64,000 nt of DNA from Streptococcus salivarius (GTDB lineage Bacteria; Bacillota; Bacilli; Lactobacillales; Streptococcaceae): NCBI RefSeq assembly GCF_009738225.1, contig NZ_CP018188.1, positions 62,001-126,000 on the forward strand. Direction: 5' to 3'. Shown here piece after piece: positions 10,414-19,401 of the stretch. The notes beneath the pieces were generated by a model that worked only from the letters and a program-made list of their open reading frames with translations, did no database searches and was not told the DNA's origin. The number at the start of each line of letters is the position of its first letter. Within the stretch, counting starts at the first letter, position 1. Both the position numbers and the translations under genes were made by a program.

Positions 10414-10426
10414 TGTTTTTCTCCTC

Positions 10427-11890
10427 TCAGAACTCAAACAAGCTTAACTGCTCTCCTTCAGTCGTTGGTTTATCATCATGTGGCTTTCGACAAGCTACTA
10501 ATGCTTTTGGCACCTTCTCGACCTTATAAATTGGTTGCATAGCACGATAGTTCTCAAAGAACGTATCAAAAAATGCAAACAAAAGGTGTCGACATTGCCT
10601 TAAAGCCCTATACTCTAATCGAGTATAGTAAGTTGCTTCATCAGATAGCAATTCTGAATCCTTGGTATAAGTTTCAAAAACCCACCATTCAAAGCCACGT
10701 GCAAACACCTCGGTTGGTGTCAAATAATAGTCCAACTTCTTCTTAATGTGAACAGCTTGAGCTAAGTCCGTTCTGGTTTCCTCAGCTATTTGAATTAACT
10801 TCAGCAAGCTAGCCTTGTAGATATGACGAATATCTTTAAAGCTATGTGATGTAGAACTAATGATCCCAGCTTTATCATACGTATAGTCTAAATAATGTCC
10901 ATACTCATGTATGAATGATGAGGAATCTCTTACATCAACTGCCATGATATTTAATCCAGGCACATAAAGTCCGCTTGCTTTATGTTTTCCTAGCTTTCGG
11001 AATTTGAGTTCTGGCTCTACAGCCGAATGAGGTAAGTGATTACACAACTTCTCCCATTCCTTCTCTAGAACCTTGAATTTCTCCTTGTTAAAATCACTAC
11101 CTCGATAACGCTCAGTATCAACTTCAACTTTCGAAAACCCTAAATCAAGAAATGACGTGTTACTGTTCATTTCATAATCTTGAAAGATTTTATCCTCACG
11201 CACACTAGCTATCGTCTTAGTTGACTGATTAACATATTGTGCATTGAGGTTGGCTGCAAGTGCATCTTCATACTCTCTTTTAAGGACGTTAGCTATTTTT
11301 TGGATATTTCCATAATAACTACATTCCTTGTAGATACCTTCACTATGGATAGACATCAATTCAAGAAAGCTAAAAGATACTAGTCCATACCTCGTTTGAG
11401 AGCTACTCTCTCTCCAAAAATTTAGGTTTTTCTTCAACGGTACTCTAACCTTTGAATCGTCAATAATGAGAAGATACAAGGTTCGTTTGGTATCTTCTGC
11501 ACTTTTAGTAGCAGGTAATCTACTTCCATGTAGTGTGAGAAGAATCTGTTCACCAAAGAGGTGTTCTTTATTTTCTTCATCTCTCAAATTCATACCCTCG
11601 AACAGTCTTTTTAGTTTATTCGAAAAATGAGCTTGATCATAACCAATGGTTTCAATATCAGCCATAATGTCTTTGACTTTGTAGGCTGTATAGACATTTT
11701 CCTGTCCGAATACCTCTACTGCTAGTGCTCCGACTTCTTGAGATAAAAGTTCCTGACAGTGATATCTGCGAATATTCGCATAATAAGTACAAAACTTTCT
11801 CACGATATCGCAAGCTTTATCAGTCTCTTTTATCTTGGGAAAAGTGACTTTTTTAGCAGTTTTTTGTGCTACTGTTAGTAAATTGGTCAT
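10427..11890 (-). CDS. Zincin-like protein with HEYGH motif
   Basis: The 487-aa product contains SSFIHEYGHYLDYTYDKAG (near residue 325), an HExxH-type zinc site as in metallopeptidase-like domains found in large polyvalent proteins of conjugative elements. Downstream, ELTPTEVFARGFEWW-like residues (TPTEVFARGFEWWVFETY) supply a conserved Glu region. No signal peptide, so it would act in the cytoplasm, possibly on host proteins after transfer. The N-terminal half is not recognised. Start ATGACCAATT after GAAGGAG. Confidence 0.65.
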   Translation of the reverse strand: MTNLLTVAQKTAKKVTFPKIKETDKACDIVRKFCTYYANIRRYHCQELLSQEVGALAVEVFGQENVYTAYKVKDIMADIETIGYDQAHFSNKLKRLFEGMNLRDEENKEHLFGEQILLTLHGSRLPATKSAEDTKRTLYLLIIDDSKVRVPLKKNLNFWRESSSQTRYGLVSFSFLELMSIHSEGIYKECSYYGNIQKIANVLKREYEDALAANLNAQYVNQSTKTIASVREDKIFQDYEMNSNTSFLDLGFSKVEVDTERYRGSDFNKEKFKVLEKEWEKLCNHLPHSAVEPELKFRKLGKHKASGLYVPGLNIMAVDVRDSSSFIHEYGHYLDYTYDKAGIISSTSHSFKDIRHIYKASLLKLIQIAEETRTDLAQAVHIKKKLDYYLTPTEVFARGFEWWVFETYTKDSELLSDEATYYTRLEYRALRQCRHLLFAFFDTFFENYRAMQPIYKVEKVPKALVACRKPHDDKPTTEGEQLSLFEF

Positions 11891-11909
11891 TGTTTTTTCT
11901 CCTTCATAG

Positions 11910-11948
11910 CAAAAAGGAAGGTTAGCTCAAAGCTAATACCTTCCTCTT
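11910..11948 (-). terminator. Intercistronic terminator-like hairpin
   Basis: Minus-strand AGGAAGGTATTAGC ... GCTAACCTTCCTTTTT. It precedes the ribosome site of the zincin-like gene inside operon 1. Its 5' arm (AAAGAGGAAGGTA) is shared with the hairpin at 52109 in operon 2. Confidence 0.75.
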
Positions 11949-11959
11949 TCTCTTATATG

Positions 11960-12010
11960 TATTATGTACGATACACTATGCACTATACATATTATGATGT
12001 GCTATTTATC
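11960..12010. repeat. Isolated cluster of the centromere-type motif
   Basis: The stretch holds ACGATACACTATG and CACTATACAT, the same vocabulary as the repeat region at 14600-15735. It sits in the gap between two operon 1 genes. It may be an outlying partition or regulatory site. Confidence 0.45.
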
Positions 12011-12011
12011 G

Positions 12012-12052
12012 CGTAAAAAAAGGAAACCTAATTATTGTTATCAAGTTTCCTT
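12012..12052 (-). terminator. Terminator-like hairpin at the synthetase 3' end
   Basis: Minus-strand AAGGAAAC ... GTTTCCTTTTTTT, overlapping the stop codon region of the RelA/SpoT-like gene. It is a strong U-tract hairpin internal to operon 1. Confidence 0.75.
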
Positions 12053-12630
12053 GCGAAATCTCGTTTATGGCGTTTGTGACTCTCTATATTTCGAGAAATA
12101 TCATTCTTATCCCAGATTTGTAATTCCCAAGGATAAGAAAAATTACTTCCGTTTTTGAAATAGACATAGATACCAGTGTAGTCTTCTGTATCCTTTAAAT
12201 ACCAATTTTTAAGACCGTATTCTTCCTTCCAATCATCTAAACGATTCACCACTTCAGTAATGACAGATGTTGGCAAAATGACACGTGCTCCAAAAATATC
12301 ATTTAAAACTGAATTTACTGGATACCCTTCGGGTCTTTTAGTAAAATGCTCAATCTTATCTAAAATAGATTCAGATGTTTTCACTCGATAGAAGTAACTA
12401 ATATCGCTGACATCTGCTACCATCAAATAATCGTTGATTGACTCGTGCAGATTCAAACGATATTTTAGAATCTCATCAACTGGCACCTTAACAAAAGTGT
12501 GCTTAAGATTAACTTTAGCAAGTTTACCACTTTCAAAATACTCTTCTGAGTACTTTTTATGAATGGTGTTGATTTCAGAGATCAGTCGCTCTACTTTATT
12601 GATATCTGTCACAAGCTTATACTTCTCCAT
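12028..12630 (-). CDS. RelA/SpoT-domain small alarmone synthetase-like protein
   Basis: The 200-aa single-domain protein shows the synthetase landmarks in order: YFYRVKTSESILDKI (residues 79-93, nucleotide-binding strand and helix), DIFGARVIL (110-118, metal-binding Asp), YTGIYVYF (151-158, equivalent of YxxIH), WELQIWDKND (168-177, equivalent of E-x-Q-x-R/D). There is no hydrolase domain. Family members make (p)ppGpp or related alarmones; some act as toxins or phage-defence effectors (toxSAS). No dedicated antitoxin gene lies beside it. It sits between the primase-like and zincin-like genes. Ribosome site GGAG and ATGGAGAAG. Confidence 0.75.
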   Translation of the reverse strand: MEKYKLVTDINKVERLISEINTIHKKYSEEYFESGKLAKVNLKHTFVKVPVDEILKYRLNLHESINDYLMVADVSDISYFYRVKTSESILDKIEHFTKRPEGYPVNSVLNDIFGARVILPTSVITEVVNRLDDWKEEYGLKNWYLKDTEDYTGIYVYFKNGSNFSYPWELQIWDKNDISRNIESHKRHKRDFARKLDNNN

Positions 12631-12662
12631 ATTTTTTCTCCATTATACCATAACCCTTTTTG

Positions 12663-13991
12663 CTACAGGTTATAGGTCTTAAATCTAATTTTTTCTTCTG
12701 GGGAAGCTTTTAAAAGAAAATCATCGATTCCCTTTTCGTGAGGCCAGATTAGAGCACGAACTGTACAAGACTGCTTAGTGACTAGATCTTTAACCATGTC
12801 ATACATACGTTCAAATACCGAGTCATTATCCTCAAAGTCTTGGTCAAATGCAAGATAAATTGGTTTAACCTTTTTGAGTTCAGTCTTTCCGATAAAGTCC
12901 GAGATAGGACGCCATGCTGCTACTCCTGCCATAGAAATAACACAGATGCTACCCAGTTGTGAGAGACGAGTGTTTTTCGCAACCGATGCGGTGATATCCC
13001 CTTTAAGCAGACCTTCAGTAACTAGAAGGTTATCAACCTTACTCATAAGATTGACTTTAGCCTTACCTTCATCAGAAAAGCGTGCTAGTTCTAAAATATC
13101 ATCTGAATAAGCAAAATGTGGAAAGGACTTAGCACTTGTTCCCTCTGGCTTATATGCTGATGATACAAAGACATATTTTTGTCCTTTTTTAAAAGTCAAC
13201 TCAAGTCCAGAACAAAACTTAACACTAGTTTCCTTAGTTGTCCCACTTGCTAGTTCATGTGATGAACCTTTAGCAAACACATACCAATTGAAGGTCCCAT
13301 CGTCATTTTGGAAGACCTTAGCAGTACGTGCATTTCGTCCCTCTTGAAAGCCTTCATTAACTTTAGCTTGATAACTAACGTTATCAAGACGTACTTGAAA
13401 GCCTACAATTTGTCCCCATGAATTGCGACATGGAATTAGGATTCCATCTTTTGATTCAAAAATAGGACATTTTGCGTTTTCGTTCCAGTAGAAGCCAGGA
13501 ACTCCACGCCATGCATCTTTAGGAAGGCCATTTGCAACAAAAAGCTTTTCCCAAATAGTTGCAGGATGAGATACTGTAGTATCAACCTGCTTCTGCCGTG
13601 TCTCTTTTGTCGATGAAGCATATCCACGTAAGGCAATAGTCTCAACAGAAAGACCTCGTTCTGCACTTGTTAAGTGCTTGACATGGTCCTTAGTCAATCC
13701 TAACACATCAATCACAAGAGAGTTCACCTTGTGAAGTGTTGAGATACTTGCCAAGGGCTGACTTTTCCAACTTGGTTCAAAAGTCACCTTTCTGGCTTTA
13801 TTTTTGTCCAATTCATAGATCGTCCCAGCACTACCAAATTGTGGTTTGTCTGGGTCAATCTTTCTAGCACAGACTGCCTTAGTCTGATCTGCAAAAACCA
13901 GACACCAATCTGGTTTTCCACAAATAGGACAAGGGTAATCACGTCCTACGCGAATTAATTCTTGATTTCCAATTGTGATTAGTTTAGTCAT
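12663..13991 (-). CDS. Primase-like protein with zinc finger and toprim domain
   Basis: The 442-aa product begins with a zinc-ribbon-like CPICGKPDWCLVF...C (residues 20-40). A toprim-like core follows at 330-420, with VTEGLLKGDITA, IYLAFDQDFEDND and GIDDFLL. This is the plan of plasmid and phage primase-like DUF3854/toprim proteins. It probably primes synthesis on the transferred single strand or during replication. It is the first gene of operon 1, after the long leader. Start ATGACTAAA after AAGGAG. Confidence 0.75.
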   Translation of the reverse strand: MTKLITIGNQELIRVGRDYPCPICGKPDWCLVFADQTKAVCARKIDPDKPQFGSAGTIYELDKNKARKVTFEPSWKSQPLASISTLHKVNSLVIDVLGLTKDHVKHLTSAERGLSVETIALRGYASSTKETRQKQVDTTVSHPATIWEKLFVANGLPKDAWRGVPGFYWNENAKCPIFESKDGILIPCRNSWGQIVGFQVRLDNVSYQAKVNEGFQEGRNARTAKVFQNDDGTFNWYVFAKGSSHELASGTTKETSVKFCSGLELTFKKGQKYVFVSSAYKPEGTSAKSFPHFAYSDDILELARFSDEGKAKVNLMSKVDNLLVTEGLLKGDITASVAKNTRLSQLGSICVISMAGVAAWRPISDFIGKTELKKVKPIYLAFDQDFEDNDSVFERMYDMVKDLVTKQSCTVRALIWPHEKGIDDFLLKASPEEKIRFKTYNL

Positions 13992-14528
13992 TTTTTCTCC
14001 TTTAAAATGTTGTTGTAAAGTTACCTTGGAAAGCCTCGAATACCTATTCGTAGCCTTTCCTCCGCCTACTGACAGTTTAGACTTGGGAACACCTGTTCCT
14101 CGCCTCTAAACATCGAGATGTCGCCTTCCTTTTTTGTCCTTCTACCCAAACTCAAAACAAAAAAAGCATAACAAAGAAGCCGGCAAGCCTTGTCTCAAAA
14201 AACAAGGATGCGCGTGCCTATGGCAAACCATAGGATAAACTTCTCGTTATGCTTAGTTGCTAATAACGTTTGTTGTAGCCTTTCAAAAACTCAAGGCAAA
14301 TTATCTCGTACGTGTTTCAAAGCGTTAAGCCCCTTTTTCTGTCTGATGGCTTAACTGATAGCTAAAAGCGAGTACGCTCCCTTTTAACCCAATTAAACAT
14401 GGTATGCTTTTCACTGGGACAGATCCAGTAATGACATCTCCTCCTCCATGTTTCCTCTTTTCTCTAGTCACGTGACCAAAGATTCACCGTTAGAGGTGTG
14501 GTGAATTGATATAAATTAAACAATTTAT
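13992..14528 (-). ncRNA. Long structured leader RNA, copy 1
   Basis: The untranslated stretch of about 537 nt between the operon 1 promoter and its first gene is nearly the same, base for base, as 45030-45569 on the other strand, although the flanks differ. Stems visible include TTCACC/GGTGAA, AAACATGG/CCATGTTT, GTTAAGCC/GGCTTAAC, CCTATGG/CCATAGG and GCATAAC...GTTATGC followed by TTTTTTTG (a terminator). The hairpin at 14028-14060 has stem CGAAT/ATTCG and loop AGGT. Differences from copy 2 mostly keep pairing. I cannot assign a named RNA family. Likely a cis-acting regulator of operon 1. Confidence 0.8.
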
Positions 14529-14534
14529 GTCTTT

Positions 14535-14563
14535 AGTATAGCAAAGAGAAATTAACATTACAA
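14535..14563 (-). promoter_or_regulatory. Operon 1 promoter
   Basis: Minus strand TTGTAA (14558-14563), 17-bp spacer, TATACT (14535-14540). The promoter of the second leader copy has the same -10 and spacing but a different -35 and upstream sequence. Confidence 0.8.
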
Positions 14564-14599
14564 GTTTATCGTTATTCGGATAATAACTTTATATACTGC

Positions 14600-15735
14600 T
14601 CTCAATTATATTTTTCAATACATTATATATAGCACATGATACATAGCCCATAGTTTACTACACACTATGTATCGTTTGATGGACATAATAAAATAGAGAA
14701 ACAACCCTTTCTTAGTAAAGCTTATACAAGATACAATGTTAAACTATGTATCTTATATCGTGGGCTATTCGAATCAGCCTTTTACTAATTTCTTAATTAC
14801 CTTAAGATGAATAGAATAAAAATAATGTTATATAGTTTTTAAATGTATCGTTCACTATACATAGTGGATAATCCACTATATACTATAGAACTATAGAATA
14901 TATATTATCTACAATACATTATGTATCGCTTTTTCGACTATGATAAGATAGGGAGCAATCTTCACTAGAATATACAAGATACATTATTAAACTATGTATC
15001 TTGTATCGTAGGCTATTCAAACCAAACCTTTTACTAATTTCTCAAATGTCTTAAGATGAATAGAATAATAGTCATATATAGTTTTTCTATGTATCGTTCA
15101 CAATACATCGTAGATTATCCAATATATACTATAAATATATATAATATATATATTTTACAATACATAATGTATCGGGTATTATACAACCTATGGAACATGC
15201 GAATAATTCAAATATATACGATACATTTTTATCTATCTATAGTACATTGATAATATTTATATCGTCTACGATACACTATTAAGTGTGTACGATTCTATAG
15301 TACACTATATGTAGATATACTATGTATATTATATAGTGTAATGTCTCCTGACAAATTATACTTAGTCCGTGAGATAACTAGCAGGTTTTATGTAAACTAT
15401 TTATCTCTACAATATACATAGTATATAATAAAACAGTACATCGTCTTCAATGTATTACCTTTAGGTATATATTGTATCGTGTATTATATATCACTCTAGT
15501 CAAGATTTTATTCTATGTAGTATGATTTCTTTTGACTAGCATATAGTGAACGATACACTATGTATAAGCTATTTTGGAAATAGAGTTATCCACTATGTAC
15601 TATACATAGTTTATCTTGTATTGTTTACGATATATCTTACATACTACTTGATATTAGATTTCTATATGGTATACTTTAAGTAGTTAATTATATGTATCGT
15701 TTTATTATACATAGTGTATCGTATATCGGATTGAA
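14600..15735. repeat. Repeat-rich centromere-like (parS) region
   Basis: An AT-rich, non-coding 1.1-kb stretch. It holds many copies, in both orientations, of ATGTATCG/CGATACAT and of ACTATGTAT/ATACATAGT. A unit of about 248 bp is tandemly duplicated (from 14724 and from 14972: ATACAAGATACA ... AAACTATGTATCTT ... CCTTTTACTAATTTCT ... CTTAAGATGAATAGAATAA). It lies immediately upstream of parA and runs into its promoter. This is what a partition centromere and operator looks like; function is inferred from position. The small ORF readable inside it (15056-15250) is not a gene. Confidence 0.7.
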
Positions 15736-15745
15736 AGGAGTAGAT

Positions 15746-16576
15746 ATGGTTGCAAAAACAATCGTAGTCATGGATGAAAAAGGAGGGGCAGCCAAAACAA
15801 CGTTAAGTTTGTTATTGGCTCAAGCTCTAGGAAATGCTGGATATAAAACGTGTGCTGGTGACCTAGACGGCCAGTGCAATCTAACTACAGCAGCAGGAGT
15901 GAATGAAGACGAACAAGAAGGAATCTATTCCGTACTAAAAAAAGAAGTAGACATAGTTGATGCTATTATTCCAGTCGACGGATATGATTTACTTCCAGGT
16001 AGTAAACTAATGAAGAACTGGGAGAGTGAAGCATCTGGTTTAAAAGATAGGGATTTTCGTTTAAGAAACGTTGTTCAAGATATCAATGACTACTATGATT
16101 TTGTACTCTTTGACACACCTCCATTTTTCGGTGTTTCTACAACAAGTACCCTTTTTACAAATTCAAAAGTTTATGTTCTTATTCCTACAACACCAGATAA
16201 GTTTGGTATCGAAGGGGTAAAAGATACCATTGAAGATATTGAAGCTGTTCAAGAAGGATTTTCATTCTTTGGAATTGATATTGTTATAGCAGGAATCGTT
16301 ATAACTCAAGTTGATAAGGGGTCTGGTTTTAGTAAAAAATCTATAAAACAAGTTAAAGCTAGGGAAGCAGTAGCAACACTTGAGAAAATTGCTGAAGAGC
16401 ATAATACTAAAGTTTTTGAACAATACTTGTTTAATAATAAACAATACAAAGATATGATTGCTAATCAAGCAAATGTATTTACCAATACAGGTTATAGCAT
16501 CCCTCAAAAACAAATCACAAATGTTATGAATGAACTAATTAAGACGATTGGAGAACACAATGGCGAAGAAGCTTAA
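15746..16576 (+). CDS. parA: ParA-family partition ATPase
   Basis: A 276-aa protein with the deviant Walker A of ParA/Soj proteins, DEKGGAAKTTLS (residues 10-21; Ala-Ala replaces the usual Val-Gly), a ParA-type VLFDTPP Walker B and IPTTPDKFGIEGV. I start at ATGGTTGCAAAA because AAAGGAG sits 6 nt upstream; the longer frame from 15692 lies in the repeat DNA. It probably segregates the plasmid by binding nucleoid DNA. It overlaps the next gene by 17 nt and likely autoregulates through the upstream repeats. Confidence 0.9.
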   Translation: MVAKTIVVMDEKGGAAKTTLSLLLAQALGNAGYKTCAGDLDGQCNLTTAAGVNEDEQEGIYSVLKKEVDIVDAIIPVDGYDLLPGSKLMKNWESEASGLKDRDFRLRNVVQDINDYYDFVLFDTPPFFGVSTTSTLFTNSKVYVLIPTTPDKFGIEGVKDTIEDIEAVQEGFSFFGIDIVIAGIVITQVDKGSGFSKKSIKQVKAREAVATLEKIAEEHNTKVFEQYLFNNKQYKDMIANQANVFTNTGYSIPQKQITNVMNELIKTIGEHNGEEA

Positions 16577-17084
16577 TACAATCCAACAAAGAAATTATAA
16601 TAACCTTTTAGCAGCAGTAGAATCAAATGACCGCATAACAGCTAAAGAAGTATTTGAACGCTTTTTTAAAGGGAAAGAGATTGAAGAAGTAGTAATTGAT
16701 AAACTTAAGGAAAAGCATGATATTGCCTATCTAACTGAAGAAAGTGTAGAACCAAAAAAAGCCGTTGTTTCTCCTAAAAAAGTAAACACAGTTACTCAGA
16801 AAAAAGAAAAAAACAAAATTCTCACTAAACTGGAGCCAGCTAAAACAGCGGAAGAAAAATCGCGTGCAAATCTCAACATGACACAATTATCAATGTCACG
16901 TTTTTCTGCACTAAGAGCTGTTTTAAACAAAAAAGACCTTAAAGGAGAAAACGGGAATTATCCCAAACGTGGTGGATCTGATAAGCTATTCACTGAGATG
17001 TTAGACCAGATGTATCAACTTCTAGATCCAGAACAAAAGGAGTTGTTTAATACATTGGTAGAAACTGAAATGAGTTTCAAATAG
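16560..17084 (+). CDS. Partition partner (small ParB-like adaptor)
   Basis: A 174-aa basic protein overlapping parA by 17 nt. GGAG precedes the ATGGCGAAGAAG start, chosen over the upstream in-frame ATG. The N-terminal 60 residues are helical; the middle is Lys-rich; the C-terminal SMSRFSALRAVLNKKDLKGE ... MLDQMYQLLDPEQKELFNTL resembles the compact tail of plasmid copy-partition proteins. No ParB CTPase motif is seen, so it is more like the small adaptors (ParG/ParR type). The partition role follows from the operon. Confidence 0.65.
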   Translation: MAKKLNTIQQRNYNNLLAAVESNDRITAKEVFERFFKGKEIEEVVIDKLKEKHDIAYLTEESVEPKKAVVSPKKVNTVTQKKEKNKILTKLEPAKTAEEKSRANLNMTQLSMSRFSALRAVLNKKDLKGENGNYPKRGGSDKLFTEMLDQMYQLLDPEQKELFNTLVETEMSFK

Positions 17085-17107
17085 AATGAATTATTCTTTA
17101 TCATACA

Positions 17108-17136
17108 AAAGTGTAGGTATTTCTACACTTTTTCTT
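17108..17136 (+). terminator. Terminator of the par operon
   Basis: AAAGTGTAG / TCTACACTTT stem with a 4-nt loop region and a following T-rich run, 24 nt after the partner gene. Confidence 0.8.
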
Positions 17137-17164
17137 TTTTAGATTACTTGTAGCTTTTTTTAAA

Positions 17165-17330
17165 GAACTTATTATGATTTAATGGTCTCAATTACGATTA
17201 AGAATATTTAGTAATAATAGTTTAAATAGTATTAAGTAGTATTAAGTCGTTAAGAATAGTAACTAAGTAGTTAAATATAGTTTAAGTAGTAGAACTCCTG
17301 AAACCCTTGATGTTATTGAGTTTAGCTAAA
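17165..17330. other. AT-rich stretch beside the iterons
   Basis: Short repeats of AGTATTAAGTAGT and GTTTAAGTAG/GTTAAATATAG in very AT-rich DNA, directly before the iterons. It is a plausible unwinding element of the origin. Confidence 0.45.
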
Positions 17331-17332
17331 CA

Positions 17333-17570
17333 TTATCCTATAAAACTGTATGTATATCCTACAAAATGGTAGGTATATCCTATAACTTTGCATGAAAGTC
17401 ACACAAAGTTGCATGTTAAGTCTACAAAAGTGTATGTATCTCATATAAAATGGTAGGTGTGTCCTACAAAACGGTAGGTATGTCCTATAAAGTTGTATGT
17501 TAAGTCTACGAAAGTGCATGGATTTCATATAAAATGGTATGTATATCCTACAAAATGGTTGTAAATTTTA
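17333..17570. repeat. Tandem iterons of the replication origin
   Basis: About eleven imperfect 21-22-bp direct repeats, consensus near TCCTAYAAAATGGTAKGTAT, in one block upstream of the rep gene. Another partial copy (GTCATACAAAAGGGCTGTAA) follows the TATAAT at 17602, so initiator binding could repress its own promoter. Tandem iterons upstream of a Rep_3-type gene are the classic layout of an iteron-controlled origin. Confidence 0.85.
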
Positions 17571-17747
17571 AAAATAACTATGAAAATCAGAAAATTAGTG
17601 GTATAATGTCATACAAAAGGGCTGTAAATTAATATGTTTATACCCTGTCACATATTGCAGTAAGCAATTAGGTTATAGTAAAATAATTACTTTTATTTAA
17701 AATACAACCAATATGTATGATGAATGAACTAAGAGAGGTAGAAGCAT

Positions 17748-19211
17748 TTGGTAGAGAATAGAGAGTTCAGAGAGATCATCAAGTATGATAATAAGTTTAC
17801 CCAAATGTTCCAACTTGGAGACCTTTCGCCTCTTCAAGAAAATATGATTTACTCTATATTTGGTGAGTTGCGAGATGTTTATGACGAAAATGAAGCAGCA
17901 ATATTTTCTTATTCGAGTCTAGCAATGCTAGCAGGAAATACTTTTTTCAGTTCTAGGGAGCAAAAGATTGTTCCTAGGACTGGGAAACGATTTGAAACTA
18001 CAGTTGAGGAACTAGAGGAAAGAATGACTAAAATTGTATATCGACATCCCGAAAAAGTTGTCGATGGTAAGGTAGTCTCTTACACCTCTATTCCACTATT
18101 CAAGACCTTTAGAGTAGACCATGAAAATAAACTCATTAAAATCCACTTGTCTGATGCGGAATACACTGAGTATGAAGAAGTTACTACAGAAGATGGAACA
18201 AAAGTAAAAGTAGAGGTCAAGCGTACAGTTAAAGACCTTTTCAATAACCCTGAGTGGGGTAAAAAAGCTAAGTATATTCAGTATGGGCGTGATTACCATA
18301 ACTTATTGAAGAGTAAGTATTCTAAACGATTATTTAGGCATTTAGCGGACTGGCGTAAAACTGGGTTTGTAAAAGATACAGCTGAAGAGCTTGAACAAGA
18401 AGTTTTGATTTTGGATAGTCCTAGTTTACTTCGTTCAAAGGGGACTAAGCTGCAGCAAGCACTGGATGAAATTAATACGCTATTAGTTGATGAGCATGGC
18501 CTTCCTGTCATACAGGATTTAACAGTAGAGCGAATCAAAAAGGGGAAATCTATTACCCATTATATTTTTAGATTTAAGCCATTCGATGATGATTTGAGAC
18601 GTATTGTTGCCACAAATGATAAAGTCATAACTTTCGAGAAGAAGAAGGAATTGGACATCAAGCGTAAGATGGCTATCGTGATGGAAAAGTTCTACACAAT
18701 CTTTCCTAAAGGAAGTAAAGCAGACAACTACAATAATAAAAATCAACTAAAACATTGGCTTGAAACAATGGATCATGAACTTGTCATTGAGGCATTGGAA
18801 CGAACAGGAAGTGACGGAAACCGTACTTTTGGTTGGACAAGAACCTTGCTTAATAAATGGGAAGTAGCAGGATATACAAAACTTTCAGACTTGAGAGATA
18901 AGCATCCAACTAATAAAGATAATCGCTCATCAAATGTTCCAGACTGGTCTGAGCCAAATTATGAAAATGGAACTGATGACAAAGACCGTTTAAGACTAGT
19001 AGTAGTAGCAGTTAAATCAGCTATTAAAATGGAACTCTCTAAGACGGCAGATGAAGACAATAAGGTAAATATTAAACATTTAGCAGAGAATCTGTTACAA
19101 GAGAAACTGTCTGAACTTAGTGAGAAAGGATTGGAATCACTGTCTGAAAGTCATTTTGAAGAGACGAGAGAACAACTTTTAGCTGAGGTACTGAGTTATT
19201 TTAAAATATAA
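17748..19211 (+). CDS. Replication initiator, Rep_3-like
   Basis: The 487-aa product starts at TTG with AGAGAGG upstream; there is no better ATG in frame. The N-terminal part (LSPLQENMIYSIFGELRDVY) and the winged-helix landmark KSKYSKRLFRHLADWRKTGF (near residue 188) match Rep_3-type initiators, followed by the second domain (LQQALDEINTLL ... HYIFRFKPF). It should bind the iterons upstream and recruit host replication proteins. It is longer than many Rep_3 proteins, with an acidic, helical C-terminal extension. Confidence 0.8.
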   Translation: MVENREFREIIKYDNKFTQMFQLGDLSPLQENMIYSIFGELRDVYDENEAAIFSYSSLAMLAGNTFFSSREQKIVPRTGKRFETTVEELEERMTKIVYRHPEKVVDGKVVSYTSIPLFKTFRVDHENKLIKIHLSDAEYTEYEEVTTEDGTKVKVEVKRTVKDLFNNPEWGKKAKYIQYGRDYHNLLKSKYSKRLFRHLADWRKTGFVKDTAEELEQEVLILDSPSLLRSKGTKLQQALDEINTLLVDEHGLPVIQDLTVERIKKGKSITHYIFRFKPFDDDLRRIVATNDKVITFEKKKELDIKRKMAIVMEKFYTIFPKGSKADNYNNKNQLKHWLETMDHELVIEALERTGSDGNRTFGWTRTLLNKWEVAGYTKLSDLRDKHPTNKDNRSSNVPDWSEPNYENGTDDKDRLRLVVVAVKSAIKMELSKTADEDNKVNIKHLAENLLQEKLSELSEKGLESLSESHFEETREQLLAEVLSYFKI

Positions 19212-19249
19212 CGTCAGATATGTTTTCGTAAATAGATTATACATATAAT

Positions 19250-19270
19250 AGCGATACATCGTGTATCGCT
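19250..19270. repeat. Palindrome with centromere-type motif after rep
   Basis: AGCGATACA-TCG-TGTATCGCT, a 9-bp perfect inverted repeat made of the same CGATACA word as the parS-like region, followed by ATTTTG. It could be a terminator, an outlying ParB-type site, or both. Confidence 0.6.
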
Positions 19271-19314
19271 ATTTTGTTTTAGAGATTATTTATACTAGTT
19301 AAATCTTAAAAAAA

Positions 19315-19337
19315 CATACATTTTTGTATGATATAAT
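19315..19337 (+). promoter_or_regulatory. Promoter with overlapping operator upstream of the recombinase-like gene
   Basis: The inverted repeat CATACA-TTTT-TGTATG abuts TATAAT (19332-19337). TGTATG is also part of the iterons, so the initiator might control this gene. Confidence 0.5.
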
Positions 19338-19401
19338 AGGTCTAAAAATATAAGTAGTAAACTTGTAGTTAATTGCTATCAGTGTTGAGAGGAGGGGAAT
19401 C

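Noticed and set aside
15056..15250. 64-aa ORF on the plus strand
   Set aside because: It consists of repeat DNA read as protein (Tyr/Ile-rich), with no ribosome site.
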